The notes beneath the pieces are model-generated. The model searched no databases, had not been told where the DNA came from, and saw only the letters and a program-made list of their open reading frames with translations. Position numbers and translations under genes: made by a program. Below, in pieces: positions 8,202 through 16,868 of a DNA stretch of 64,000 nt. Positions within the stretch are counted from its first letter, which is position 1, and the number at the start of each line of letters is the position of its first letter. The stretch spans positions 124,001 through 188,000 of the forward strand of contig NZ_UWPJ01000014.1 of assembly GCF_900606115.1 (NCBI RefSeq). Direction: 5' to 3'. Origin of the DNA: Pigmentiphaga humi. Its GTDB lineage: Bacteria > Pseudomonadota > Gammaproteobacteria > Burkholderiales > Burkholderiaceae_B.

Positions 8202-9089
8202 ATGCAGGCCTTGGCCGCGCTGCCGGCGCGCCTTGGCGAAGACTGGCGCACCCGCCCCGAACGCCGCTACCTGATGAGCGCGATCGCCATCTCGATGGCG
8301 GCCCACCTCATCCTGTTCGCGCTGCACTTCACCATGCCGCCGCAAGCCCGCTCGCCGGAGCGCGACGCCGGCCTCGAAGTCATCCTGCTCAATGCGGGCA
8401 CCCGCGAAGCCCCCGCGCATGCCCAACTGCTGGCGCAGGTCGCCAGCGATGGCGGCGGCGATGCCCGCGACGGCCATGCGCGCTCGCCGGTGCCGCGCAG
8501 CGCCGCGGCGCGCGACGGCGAGCGCCTGGCGCAATTGCAGCAGCGCCAGGCGGCGCTGGAAGCCCAGCAGCGGGAGCTGGCGGCCGCCCTGGCGCAGCGG
8601 CGCGTACCGGCGCCCATGCACGGTACCGCCGGCACCCCGCGCCCGGAACAGAGCGGGTCCGCCGCGCAGGCCGAACAGTTGGCGCGCCGGTTCGCCGAGA
8701 TTTCCGAACGCATCGACGACTACAACAAGCGGCCGCGCAAGCATTTCTTCGCTCCCTCCACGTCCGAACACCGCTTCGCGGTCTACGTGGAGCAATGGCG
8801 CCACCGCATCGAGGAGATCGGCAACCGCAACTACCCGGCGGGCGCCCGCGGCAAAGTCTACGGCTCGCTGCGCATGACGGTCTACGTGCGCAGCGACGGC
8901 ACGGTCGAAAGCATGGACATCGACAAGCCTTCGGAACATAAAATACTGAACGACGCAGCGCGGCGCACCGTCTCGCTGGCCGCGCCCTTCGCTCCGTTTC
9001 CGCCCCAGATCTCGCGCGACACCGACGTCCTGGCGATCACGCGCACCTGGTATTTCACCAACGACACGCTTTCCGCGAAGCCCCGCTGA
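8202..9089 (+). CDS. TonB-like energy-transducer protein
   Basis: From the ATG at 8202 this is a 295-residue inner-membrane protein. It has one transmembrane segment near the N-terminus (MSAIAISMAAHLILFALHF), a Gln/Ala-rich coiled-coil-like stretch around residues 100-140, and a C-terminal TonB-like domain (RGKVYGSLRMTVYVRSDGTV). A GTG at 8124 is an alternative start; a TACAAT -10-like hexamer at 8112-8117 would fit either. ExbB/ExbD genes are not nearby. The stop overlaps the aroE start (TGATG), so the two are probably co-translated. Confidence 0.78.
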   Translation: MQALAALPARLGEDWRTRPERRYLMSAIAISMAAHLILFALHFTMPPQARSPERDAGLEVILLNAGTREAPAHAQLLAQVASDGGGDARDGHARSPVPRSAAARDGERLAQLQQRQAALEAQQRELAAALAQRRVPAPMHGTAGTPRPEQSGSAAQAEQLARRFAEISERIDDYNKRPRKHFFAPSTSEHRFAVYVEQWRHRIEEIGNRNYPAGARGKVYGSLRMTVYVRSDGTVESMDIDKPSEHKILNDAARRTVSLAAPFAPFPPQISRDTDVLAITRTWYFTNDTLSAKPR

Positions 9090-9922
9090 TGTCCTCGACC
9101 CGTTCCCGCTATGCCGTCTTCGGCAACCCCGTCGGCCACAGCAAGTCGCCGTGGATACATGCGCGCTTCGCCGCCCAGACCGGCCAGCAGCTGAGCTACG
9201 AGGCCATCTGCGCGCCGGTGGACGGCTTTCCCGGCGCGGTGCGCGCGTTCTTCGAGAACGGCGGCGCCGGCGCCAACGTGACCGTGCCGTTCAAACTGCA
9301 AGCCTATGAACTCGCCGCGGCCGACCTGAGTCCGCGCGCGCGCGCGGCCGGCGCGGTCAATACCTTGTGGCTCGACGCCGCCGGCCTGCTGCACGGCTGC
9401 AATACCGACGGCGTGGGGCTGGTCGCCGACCTGCGCCGGCTCGACGCCCCGCTGGCGGGCGCGCGCGTGCTGGTCGCGGGCGCCGGCGGCGCGGCGCGCG
9501 GCATCCTGCTGCCGCTGATCGAAGCCGGCTGCCGCAGCCTGCACATCGCCAACCGCACCCCCGAACGCGCCCGCGAGCTTGCCGCCGCGTTCGGGCAGCA
9601 TGACGTTCCGGTCCATGGCGGCGGCTATGCCGAGCTGCCGGCCGGGCACGGCTGGGACCTCGTCCTCAACGCCACCGCCAGCAGCCTGGAAGACGCGGCG
9701 CCGCCGCTGCCCGCCGGCGCCTATGCGCCCGGCGCCCTCGCCTACGACCTCATGTACGGCGCCCGGCCCACCCGCTTCATGCGGCAGGCGGGCGAGGCCG
9801 GCGCGCGCACCGCCGACGGCCTGGGCATGCTGGTAGCGCAGGCGGCCGAGAGCTTCTTCATCTGGCGCGGCGTGCGGCCCGACGCGGCTCCCGTGCTGGC
9901 CGAGCTTCGCTCAACTTTCTAA
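9089..9922 (+). CDS. aroE: Shikimate dehydrogenase
   Basis: This 277-residue enzyme reduces 3-dehydroshikimate to shikimate with NADPH in the chorismate pathway. Signature regions are VFGNPVGHSKSPWIH at the N-terminus (shikimate site), GANVTVPFK with the catalytic Lys, AGAVNTLW, and NTDGVGL with the catalytic Asp. The Rossmann loop VAGAGGAARGI follows. The length is normal for AroE. It overlaps the TonB-like gene and is followed 3 nt later by mtgA. Confidence 0.95.
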   Translation: MSSTRSRYAVFGNPVGHSKSPWIHARFAAQTGQQLSYEAICAPVDGFPGAVRAFFENGGAGANVTVPFKLQAYELAAADLSPRARAAGAVNTLWLDAAGLLHGCNTDGVGLVADLRRLDAPLAGARVLVAGAGGAARGILLPLIEAGCRSLHIANRTPERARELAAAFGQHDVPVHGGGYAELPAGHGWDLVLNATASSLEDAAPPLPAGAYAPGALAYDLMYGARPTRFMRQAGEAGARTADGLGMLVAQAAESFFIWRGVRPDAAPVLAELRSTF

Positions 9923-9924
9923 TC

Positions 9925-10698
9925 ATGAAACGCGCCTCACGCCCGCAGCGGTCGATGCCGGCGCGCCTGGGCCGGTTCGTGGCGCAAGTGGCCGGCGCGG
10001 CGGTGCTGCTGGTGCTGCTCTACCAGGCCTGGCTGTTCGGCTGGGTGGTCTGGTATGCCAGCATGCCGCCGGCCTCGACCTCGGTCATGCGCGCGGAGCT
10101 GAGCCGGCTGCAGCAAAAAGACCCCGGCCGCCGCCTGAACTATCAATGGGTGGACTACGAGCGCATCAGCAACCACCTCAAGCGCGCCGCCGTCGCCGCC
10201 GAAGACGCCAACTTCCTGGAGCACGGCGGCATAGACTGGGACGCGGTCGAGAAGGCCTATGCGCACAACCGGCAATTGGCCGAAGCCGCCGAACGCGCCC
10301 TGGCCCGCGGCCGCCAGCCTTCGTCGCGGCCCATGCGCGGCGGTTCGACCATCACCCAGCAGGTCGCCAAGAACCTGTTCCTGTCGAATTCGCGCAACTA
10401 CCTGCGCAAAGGCCAGGAGGTCGTCATTACCTACATGATCGAACTGGTGATGAGCAAGCGCCGCATCCTGGAGCTTTACCTCAACGTGGCCGAATGGGGT
10501 GAAGGCGTGTTCGGCGCCGAGGCGGCCGCGCGCCATTACTTCGGCACCTCCGCCGCCAATCTGTCTGCCTACCAGGCCGCGCGGCTCGCCTCCATGCTGC
10601 CCCGCCCGCGCTTCTACGACAGAAACCGCGGCTCGGCCTATCTGGCCTCGCGCACCGACCGGCTGCTGCGCTGGCTGCCCGGCGCGGCCATCCCCTGA
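9925..10698 (+). CDS. mtgA: Monofunctional peptidoglycan glycosyltransferase
   Basis: This 257-residue protein has an N-terminal transmembrane anchor (about residues 16-40) and a single GT51 domain. The catalytic Glu lies in AAEDANFLEHGGIDWDA, followed by RGGSTITQQVAKNLFLS and the ELYLNVAEWGEGVFGAEAAA motif. It polymerises lipid II into glycan strands in the periplasm without a transpeptidase domain. It is 3 nt after aroE, so the genes are probably co-transcribed. Confidence 0.95.
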   Translation: MKRASRPQRSMPARLGRFVAQVAGAAVLLVLLYQAWLFGWVVWYASMPPASTSVMRAELSRLQQKDPGRRLNYQWVDYERISNHLKRAAVAAEDANFLEHGGIDWDAVEKAYAHNRQLAEAAERALARGRQPSSRPMRGGSTITQQVAKNLFLSNSRNYLRKGQEVVITYMIELVMSKRRILELYLNVAEWGEGVFGAEAAARHYFGTSAANLSAYQAARLASMLPRPRFYDRNRGSAYLASRTDRLLRWLPGAAIP

Positions 10699-10776
10699 TC
10701 CGGCGGGGCCGGCCAGCCCATCCGTCGCGCGCCGGCCATGCAATTGCAACCAAAATCGGCCACCATGACCGCCGCG

Positions 10777-10806
10777 CTGACGAATGCCCACGGGCACGCG
10801 TACAAT
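10777..10806 (+). promoter_or_regulatory. Candidate sigma-70 promoter and long leader of mgtE
   Basis: CTGACG at 10777-10782 and TACAAT at 10801-10806 are 18 bp apart, a fair sigma-70 match. Initiation near 10813 would leave a leader of about 175 nt before the mgtE ATG, rich in short GC inverted repeats (for example around 10930-10970). The 290-base gap 10699-10988 holds no other gene that I can support. Confidence 0.4.
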
Positions 10807-10988
10807 TGCGGCGTCGTCAACTTCGCAGTGCCTGCGCGCTGCTTTCCCGGCATGGCCTCACAGCCACGACCTAGACCCGTACTACCAGCCGGCTTCCCGT
10901 TTTCCGGCTTCCGTCCGAGCCCGTTCTGAGCCCGCCCCGGGTGCCAGACCCCAGGCCCGCGCGGGGCCGCTTTGTGTTTTCCCGCGCG

Positions 10989-12458
10989 ATGGTCGAACAA
11001 GCAACACATCCCAAATCGCTCGAGCGCAATCGGCTCGAACCCGAAGATGCCCAGGAAGCTCTGGAGCACGTCCAGGAACTGCTGCGGCGCCAGCATCTGG
11101 TCGAAGAACTGGTGCACCGGCAGGAAGTCGGCGATACCCGCGCTCCGCTGGTCGAGGCCCTGGTCCAGCGCCAGCACGACGCCGAACTGAGCGCGCTGCT
11201 GGAAGACCTGCATCCCGCCGACGTCGCCTTCATCCTCGAATCCCTGCCCAAGGAAGACCGGCAGGTAGTCTGGCAGCTGGTACATGCCGACCGGGTCGGC
11301 GAAATCCTGCTCGAAGTCGCCGATTGGGTGCGCGAATCGCTGATCTCCACCATGGATCAGCAAGAACTGGTCGCGGCCACCGAGAACCTCGAAGCCGACG
11401 AACTGGCCGACCTGGCCCCCGACCTGCCGCCCGAAGTGGTGGCCGAGGTCCAGAAAGGGCTGACCGACGAAGAACGCGCCCGCCTCACCGAAGTCATGAG
11501 CTACCCCGAGAACTCGGTGGGCGCGATCATGGACTTCGAGATGGTGCGCGTGCGCAACGACGTCACGCTGGAAGTGGTGCTGCGCTATCTGCGCCGGCTC
11601 AACGAGCTGCCCGACCATACCGACCAGATCTTCGTGGTGGACCGCCTCGACAAGCTGCAAGGCAGTCTGCCCATCAACCGCCTGATCGTCAGCGACCCCG
11701 ACACCCAGGTCACCGACGTCATGGATACCGAGATCCTGACGCTCGCCCCGCTGGACGAGGCCGACGAAGCCGCCGCGGCGTTCGAGCGCTACGACCTGGT
11801 CTCGGCGCCGGTGGTGGACGCGATCGGCCGCCTGATCGGCCGCGTGACCGTGAACGAAGTCGTGGACGTGATCCGCGAGGCCTCCGACGAACAGGCCCTG
11901 TCCAAGGCCGGCCTGCAGGAAGAAGACATCTTCGCGCCCATCGCCCAGGCCATCCGCAACCGCGCGCCGTGGCTGCTGATCAACCTATGCACGGCCTCGG
12001 TCGCCGCCTTCGTGGCTTCGCGCTTCGAAGACACCGTCGGGCACATCGTCATCCTGGCCTTTCTGATGTCCATCGTCGCCGGCATAGGCGGCAACTCCGG
12101 CAACCAGACCATGACGCTGATCATCCGCGCGCTGGCCGTCGGCCGGATCAACGCGGCCAACGTCGGCAAGCTGGTCCGGCGCGAGCTGCAGATCGCCGTG
12201 CTGGTCGGCCTCGGCGGCGGCCTGGTCGCGGCCCTGTTCGCCTGGGCCATCTCGGGCCGCTATTCGCTCGGCCTGGTCATGATGGCCGCCATGGTGCTGA
12301 ACCTGCTGGTCGGCGCCAGCATCGGCATGCTGGTGCCGCTGGCCCGCAACCGCTTCGGCAAGGATCCGGCCATCGGCTCGTCGGTGCTGCTGACCTTCGC
12401 CACGGACACGATGGGGTTCTTCATCTTCCTCGGGCTGGCGACGGTATTCCTGCTGTAG
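10989..12458 (+). CDS. mgtE: MgtE-family magnesium transporter
   Basis: From ATG 10989 the protein has 489 residues. The layout is an acidic N-terminal MgtE_N domain, a CBS pair (about residues 190-310, with PDHTDQIFVVDRLDKL and YDLVSAPVVDAIGRLIGRVT), then five membrane helices with IAGIGGNSGNQTM-type signature and ALAVGRINA. It is an inner-membrane Mg2+ channel gated by Mg2+ binding to the cytosolic domains. A GTG at 10941 would add 16 residues. It is convergent with the following Bug gene, 52 nt away. Confidence 0.93.
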   Translation: MVEQATHPKSLERNRLEPEDAQEALEHVQELLRRQHLVEELVHRQEVGDTRAPLVEALVQRQHDAELSALLEDLHPADVAFILESLPKEDRQVVWQLVHADRVGEILLEVADWVRESLISTMDQQELVAATENLEADELADLAPDLPPEVVAEVQKGLTDEERARLTEVMSYPENSVGAIMDFEMVRVRNDVTLEVVLRYLRRLNELPDHTDQIFVVDRLDKLQGSLPINRLIVSDPDTQVTDVMDTEILTLAPLDEADEAAAAFERYDLVSAPVVDAIGRLIGRVTVNEVVDVIREASDEQALSKAGLQEEDIFAPIAQAIRNRAPWLLINLCTASVAAFVASRFEDTVGHIVILAFLMSIVAGIGGNSGNQTMTLIIRALAVGRINAANVGKLVRRELQIAVLVGLGGGLVAALFAWAISGRYSLGLVMMAAMVLNLLVGASIGMLVPLARNRFGKDPAIGSSVLLTFATDTMGFFIFLGLATVFLL

Positions 12459-12510
12459 GCGGTGCCGCCCCTGTCGCGCGCGGCGGGGAGCGGCAAGGAG
12501 AACCCGGCGA

Positions 12511-13494
12511 TCAATCGACCTGGATGTTGCGGGCCTTGATCAGCTGGGCCCAGCGCGCCTGTTCCGACCGCATCAGCGCGGCCATCTCGGCAGGCTGGTC
12601 CAGGGCCGGCTGGGAGCCGATGTCCTTGAGCGCCTTGACCAGTTCCGGCTCCGCCAGGGCGCGGCCGAGGGCCGCGTGCACGGCGGCGACGCGGTCGGCG
12701 GACATGCCGGCGGGACCCAGCACGCCGAACCAACTCACGCCGTCCACGCCGGGATAGCCCTGCTCGGCGATCGTCGGGATGTCCGGAGCAGAGGCGCTGC
12801 GTTCGGCGCCGACCAGGCCGAGCGCCTTGACCCTGCCGCTCTGGAGCAGCGGCAGGGCGGCGGGCAGGTCGACGAACACCCCGGCGATCTGCCCGCCCAT
12901 CACGTCCGTCAAGGCCGGCGCCACGCCTTTGTAGGGCACGTGGACGAAGTTGCCCCGGGTCGCGTCCTTCATCAGCTCCATGTAGAGATGGGTAATGTTG
13001 CCGGTTCCCGCCGAGCCGATGGCGACGGGCGCCGACGACTTCTGCGCATAGGCGACGAATTCCTTCATGTTGTTCGCGGGCAGTTGCCTGCCCACGAGCA
13101 GCGCCGAGCCATTGGCCACCACGCGGCCGATGGGGCTCAGGTCCTTGAGCGGGTCGTAGCTCAAGTCCTTGTAGAGCACCGGGCTGATGGTCAGCATGCC
13201 GGAAGTGGCGAACAGCAGGGTCGAACCGTCGGGCGCCGCCTTGGCGACCGCCTGCACGCCGATGACGCCGTTGGCCCCCGGGCGGTTGTCGATGATGACG
13301 GTGGCGTCCATCTGCGGACCCAGGCGCTCGCCCAACTTGCGGGCAATGAGATCGGCCGGCCCGCCGGGCGAGAACGGGACGACCATCCTGATCTGCCGCG
13401 GCTGGGATTGGGCGGACGCGGCGCCCGCCAGCGACGCCAGGACGAGCACGGCGCACCCGATGGCGCGAAATGGAAGAACGTTGCGGTGGTTCAT
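12511..13494 (-). CDS. Bug-family periplasmic solute receptor (TTT)
   Basis: This 327-residue protein has a signal peptide ending in AGAASAQ, then IRMVVPFSPGGPADLIARKL, NRPGANGVIG and DGSTLLFATSG, the usual Bug ligand-site and fold markers. It lies 74 nt downstream of the enolase-superfamily gene on the same strand, so it is probably the second gene of that operon and binds its substrate in the periplasm. No TTT membrane subunits are present. Confidence 0.9.
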   Translation of the reverse strand: MNHRNVLPFRAIGCAVLVLASLAGAASAQSQPRQIRMVVPFSPGGPADLIARKLGERLGPQMDATVIIDNRPGANGVIGVQAVAKAAPDGSTLLFATSGMLTISPVLYKDLSYDPLKDLSPIGRVVANGSALLVGRQLPANNMKEFVAYAQKSSAPVAIGSAGTGNITHLYMELMKDATRGNFVHVPYKGVAPALTDVMGGQIAGVFVDLPAALPLLQSGRVKALGLVGAERSASAPDIPTIAEQGYPGVDGVSWFGVLGPAGMSADRVAAVHAALGRALAEPELVKALKDIGSQPALDQPAEMAALMRSEQARWAQLIKARNIQVD

Positions 13495-13568
13495 GATTTT
13501 CCTTGCACTGTGTATGCCGGGGATCGATCCGGGCGGACGCTCCCGGACCGCAGAACACGATGGACGCG

Positions 13569-14639
13569 TCACGCCGCGCGCCGTACCACGCCCACGCCCG
13601 GCCCTGCCGGCACGTGGAGGAACCCGTCCTCCACCTTCAGTCCCTCGAAGGGATCGTTCAGGAGCTTCTGGAATTCGGCCAGTTCGCACGCGTAGGTGAT
13701 GTTGGGCAGCGCCGCCGCCAGGTGCAGGGCATGGGCGGCCAGCAGCTGGCTGCCCACGTTCGCCCCCATCCGGCATCCCAGGTGCGCCACTTCGCAGACC
13801 CGGGCGGCGGTCTGGACCGCCCGGAGCCCGCCCATCTTCGGCACCTTCAGGCTGATCGCGTTGACCGAGCGGCTCGCCGCCAGCCGGTAGGTCGACGACG
13901 CGCAGTACGCGCTTTCATCGGCCTCGATCGCGATGCTGGAGACCCGCGTGACTTCCTGCAGGCCGTCCAGGTCGTCCGCCCGCACCGGCTGCTCGATGAT
14001 GTCGACGTCGAACTCCACCGCCCGCTGCGCGAAGACGATGGCGTCCTTGGCCCGGTACGACTGATTGGGGTCGGCCACCAGCCTGACCGCGTCGCCCACC
14101 TGGCGCCGCACGGCGCGCAGGCGCTCGATGTCCTCGCGCACGCTGCCGCCGACCTTGAGCTTCAAGTGCGTATAGCCCTGGTCCACCAGGCGCTGGGCGC
14201 GCTCGGCCATCTCGGGCGGCGTCTTCAGGCCCAGCATGCGGCAGATCGCGATGCGGTCGGTCGTCTTGCCGCCGAGCAGCTCGTACAGCGGCACGCCGAG
14301 CAGGCGCGCCTTGAGGTCGTGCAGGGCGCAATCGATGGCCGCCTTGGCCGGGTTGTTGCCGACCAGGGCCGCCTGTACGTGCGCCAGGTTGGCCTCGATC
14401 GCCAGCGCGTCCTGGCCGACCAGCGCCGGGCAGATGCGCCGCAAGGCCCCTTCCACGCCCATGGCCGTGGCCGCCAGGTGGGGGAAAGCCGCGGCGTAGC
14501 CCCAGCCCTCGGTGCCGTCCTCGGCAGTCAGGGTCAGCAGGCAGGCGTCGTTGGTCGGATAGGCCTGGCCGGCGAACTTCCAGTTCGGATCCTCGTCGGG
14601 CAGGCTGAGGTGTTCGATGGTAAACGAGGTAATCTGCAA
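13569..14639 (-). CDS. Enolase-superfamily enzyme (MR/MLE type)
   Basis: This 356-residue protein has the muconate-lactonising-enzyme/mandelate-racemase architecture: an N-terminal capping domain then a barrel. The KxK pair is in HLKLKVGG. Metal ligands are D in VADPNQSY, E in DIIEQPV and E in IEADES, and the opposing Lys is in SLKVPKMGG. The two-lysine arrangement points to the MLE subgroup (cycloisomerase, racemase/epimerase or dehydratase chemistry via an enolate). It is divergent from a LysR gene and upstream of a Bug gene, a common catabolic layout. The substrate is unknown. Confidence 0.88.
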   Translation of the reverse strand: MQITSFTIEHLSLPDEDPNWKFAGQAYPTNDACLLTLTAEDGTEGWGYAAAFPHLAATAMGVEGALRRICPALVGQDALAIEANLAHVQAALVGNNPAKAAIDCALHDLKARLLGVPLYELLGGKTTDRIAICRMLGLKTPPEMAERAQRLVDQGYTHLKLKVGGSVREDIERLRAVRRQVGDAVRLVADPNQSYRAKDAIVFAQRAVEFDVDIIEQPVRADDLDGLQEVTRVSSIAIEADESAYCASSTYRLAASRSVNAISLKVPKMGGLRAVQTAARVCEVAHLGCRMGANVGSQLLAAHALHLAAALPNITYACELAEFQKLLNDPFEGLKVEDGFLHVPAGPGVGVVRRAA

Positions 14640-14722
14640 GGCGCTCTCCTGCGCGTCAGGGGGATGCGAACCACTCTATCAGCGGGTGCGCCGTGCGATC
14701 ATTCGTATTCGGGCGCCCGGTC

Positions 14723-14737
14723 TAACCAAATGGTTAT
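14723..14737. promoter_or_regulatory. Inverted-repeat operator, LysR module, site 1
   Basis: TAACCAAATGGTTAT contains the perfect inverted repeat TAACCA-AA-TGGTTA. It lies in the 129-bp gap between the divergent enolase-family and LysR genes, where an autoregulating LysR protein would be expected to bind. A 12-of-15 match occurs at 16157-16171. Confidence 0.55.
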
Positions 14738-14768
14738 GAGCCTGGCCGGCCCATCATTGGGAACCGCC

Positions 14769-15731
14769 ATGGAGATCGAGCGATCCATCGAGCGCGTGCT
14801 GACCACCCAGGTCAAGCTGCGCCATCTGCTCATGCTGAAAACCGTGGCCGAGTGCGGCACGGTCTCGCGTGCCGCCGAACAGCTGCACATGTCGCAGCCG
14901 GCCGTATCCAAGACCATCCACGAACTGGAATCGCTGCTGGGCGAACGGCTGCTCGAACGCACGGCCCGAGGCGTGGTGCCGACCGTCTTCGGCGGCTACG
15001 TGTTGCGCTACGCGCGCTCGCTCCATGCGGAAATCAAGCGCGCCGCCGAAGAGCTGACGGCGCTGCGGCAAGGCGCCGGCGGACGGCTCACGGTGGGAAG
15101 CTATATGGTGGCGCTGCCCTCGCTGGTGCCGCGCGCGCTGTCCTTGTTCCTGGCGGGCGGAGACGGCCCCCGGGTTTCGGTCGTCGACGGCAGCAAGGAG
15201 AAACTGCTGAGCGGGCTGCAGGCGGGCGAAATCGACATCGTCGTCGGCCGCATGGCCGAACAGGAACACCCCGACACCTACCGCCAGATCCCGCTGTATT
15301 TCGAGCCCATGGTACTGGTGGCCGGACGGCAGAATCCGCTGGCGGCCCAGGCCGCGCTCACGCCCGCCGACCTGGCGGTGCAGGAATGGGTCATGCCCCA
15401 TGCCAGCAGCGTGGCCCGCGCGCCGATACACATGTTCTTCGCCCGCGAAGGCCTGGACCTGCCCCGCCGCATCGTCGAAACGCTGTCCTTCCCCCTCATC
15501 CGCGCCCTGCTCCTGCAGCGCGACATGGTCGCCGCCCTGCCCTGGCAGATCGTCCAGGCCGACATCGAACTCGGCATCCTCGCCAGATTGCCCATCGACA
15601 TCGGCTATCCCGCCCTGCCCGTGGGCATCATCCTCAACACGGGCAGCACGCTGTCCGCGGCGGGCCAGCGCATGGTGGACAGCCTGCGGCTGGCGGCGAG
15701 CGAACTGTTCCACTCGCCGCAGGCGCGCTAG
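14769..15731 (+). CDS. LysR-type transcriptional regulator
   Basis: From ATG 14769 this is a 320-residue regulator. The N-terminal winged HTH contains GTVSRAAEQLHMSQPAVSKTIHELE, followed by LLGERLLERTARGV, and the rest is a periplasmic-binding-like effector domain (RLTVGSYMVALPSLV onward). It resembles the GbpR/PcaQ-like group. It is divergent from the enolase-family/Bug operon and probably regulates it. An in-frame ATG at 14730 overlaps the presumed operator and is less likely. Confidence 0.9.
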   Translation: MEIERSIERVLTTQVKLRHLLMLKTVAECGTVSRAAEQLHMSQPAVSKTIHELESLLGERLLERTARGVVPTVFGGYVLRYARSLHAEIKRAAEELTALRQGAGGRLTVGSYMVALPSLVPRALSLFLAGGDGPRVSVVDGSKEKLLSGLQAGEIDIVVGRMAEQEHPDTYRQIPLYFEPMVLVAGRQNPLAAQAALTPADLAVQEWVMPHASSVARAPIHMFFAREGLDLPRRIVETLSFPLIRALLLQRDMVAALPWQIVQADIELGILARLPIDIGYPALPVGIILNTGSTLSAAGQRMVDSLRLAASELFHSPQAR

Positions 15732-15765
15732 CCGCGGCCCGGCGGCCAGGCATCGCCCGCGGACG

Positions 15766-16083
15766 CTAGTTTCCTTCGGCCGACGCCGGCGCGGCGGCGG
15801 GATTCCACTGCCCGCGCCGCATGCGCGAAATGCGCACGCTCTTGAACAGCCCGGCCTTGCGGAACGGCTCGTTCAGGGAAAAAGCCTCGGCCTCGGCATA
15901 GCCGGGCACGTTCAGGATCAGCACGCTGCCGGTGCGCCGCACGCCATCTTCGGCCAGCATCGCGCCGCCGAGAACCAGCTGGTCCTCGAACCGCGCCAAA
16001 TACGCCAGATGGTCCGGCTTGACCCGGGCCCGGATCTCCGCGGCGCCCTCGTCCCTGTCTTCTTGATAAATGATGTAAAGCAT
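15766..16083 (-). CDS. YciI-family protein
   Basis: This 105-residue protein starts MLYIIYQEDRD and contains VKPDHLAYLARFEDQLVLGG and LILNVPGYAEAEAFSLNEPF, matching the YCII-related ferredoxin-like fold. Family members act as small lyases or dehalogenase-like enzymes in catabolic clusters, but most are uncharacterised. It is divergent from a RidA gene, and the gap between them holds the second copy of the LysR-module motif, so both may be in that regulon. Confidence 0.82.
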   Translation of the reverse strand: MLYIIYQEDRDEGAAEIRARVKPDHLAYLARFEDQLVLGGAMLAEDGVRRTGSVLILNVPGYAEAEAFSLNEPFRKAGLFKSVRISRMRRGQWNPAAAPASAEGN

Positions 16084-16156
16084 GCGCGCTCCTGTCGAAA
16101 ACGGCCATCTTAGGCGGCGCGGCGCCCGCTCCGCATTCCTGTTTCGGCCCCGCCCC

Positions 16157-16171
16157 CAACCAGACGGTTAT
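16157..16171. promoter_or_regulatory. Inverted-repeat operator, LysR module, site 2
   Basis: CAACCAGACGGTTAT matches site 1 at 14723-14737 in 12 of 15 positions, with both AACC/GGTT arms kept. It lies between the divergent YciI and RidA genes. This would place them under the same regulator as the enolase-family operon. Confidence 0.5.
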
Positions 16172-16252
16172 GGCTGCGGCCCAAGATTTCAGGCCGGCGG
16201 ACCGCTGCAGGCGGGACAATTTCCTCTGCTCCACGACCAGGAAAACTTCGCC

Positions 16253-16750
16253 ATGTCCACGTCCACAGCCGACCGCCTGCGCGCGCTCGGCATCGCTCTT
16301 CCCCCGGCGCCGCGCGCACGCGCGGCCCGCATCCGCATGACCCGCCGGCTGGGGAACCTGTTGTACGTCTCGGGCCAGCTGGCCAGCACCGGCACGGCAC
16401 TGCACGTCGGCCGCGTGGGCGACACGATGACGCTGGAACAAGCGCAGCATGCCGCGCGCGCCAGCGCATTGAACGTGCTGGCGCAGGCCCACGAATCCCT
16501 GCCGGGCGGACTGGACGACATTCTGTCCGTCGTCAATCTGCGCGGCTTCGTCGCCGCCACGCCGGATTTCGTGCAGATCGCCGACGTGGTCAACGGCGCC
16601 TCGGACCTGATAATGGAAGTATTCGGCGAGGCGGGCGCCCACACCCGCACGGCGGTAGGCGTGGCCAGCATGCCGCACGGGGTGGTGGTGGAGATCGAGG
16701 CGATGTTCGAGGTGAGCCCACCCCCTACCCGCTGCGCGGGCCCCCTCTAG
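16253..16750 (+). CDS. RidA-family protein
   Basis: This 165-residue protein is of the RidA/YjgF superfamily in its longer form. Visible parts are RRLGNLLYVSGQLAST, TMTLEQAQHAARASALNVLAQA and TRTAVGVASMPHGVVVEIEAMF. It may deaminate or hydrolyse a reactive enamine intermediate. The conserved domain ends at about residue 155; the last residues (SPPPTRCAGPL) are encoded by an intergenic repeat element that also supplies the TAG stop, so the C-terminus looks acquired from the repeat. Confidence 0.82.
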   Translation: MSTSTADRLRALGIALPPAPRARAARIRMTRRLGNLLYVSGQLASTGTALHVGRVGDTMTLEQAQHAARASALNVLAQAHESLPGGLDDILSVVNLRGFVAATPDFVQIADVVNGASDLIMEVFGEAGAHTRTAVGVASMPHGVVVEIEAMFEVSPPPTRCAGPL

Positions 16751-16786
16751 GGGGCGACGCGAGCGGACCGGCGGAGCCGGATCCCC
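16720..16786 (+). repeat. Intergenic two-hairpin repeat, copy B (diverged)
   Basis: This is a shortened, diverged copy that begins inside the RidA reading frame. It keeps the CCCCCTAC start, the C5/G5 hairpin and the GGACCGGCggaGCCGGATCC hairpin, but lacks the GCCCTGGGT end. Orientation follows transcription of the RidA gene. Confidence 0.65.
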
Positions 16787-16868
16787 GGCCCCCGCGCGGC
16801 GCGTTCTGGCTGCGCCGGGACGAGGCGCGGTATTCTTGCCCCAGTCCTCTCTCCAGCCAGGAACAGCC

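Noticed and set aside
10699-10988. Known Mg2+ riboswitch class upstream of mgtE
   Set aside because: I could not match the leader to the ykoK/M-box consensus by eye, so I list it only as a structured leader.
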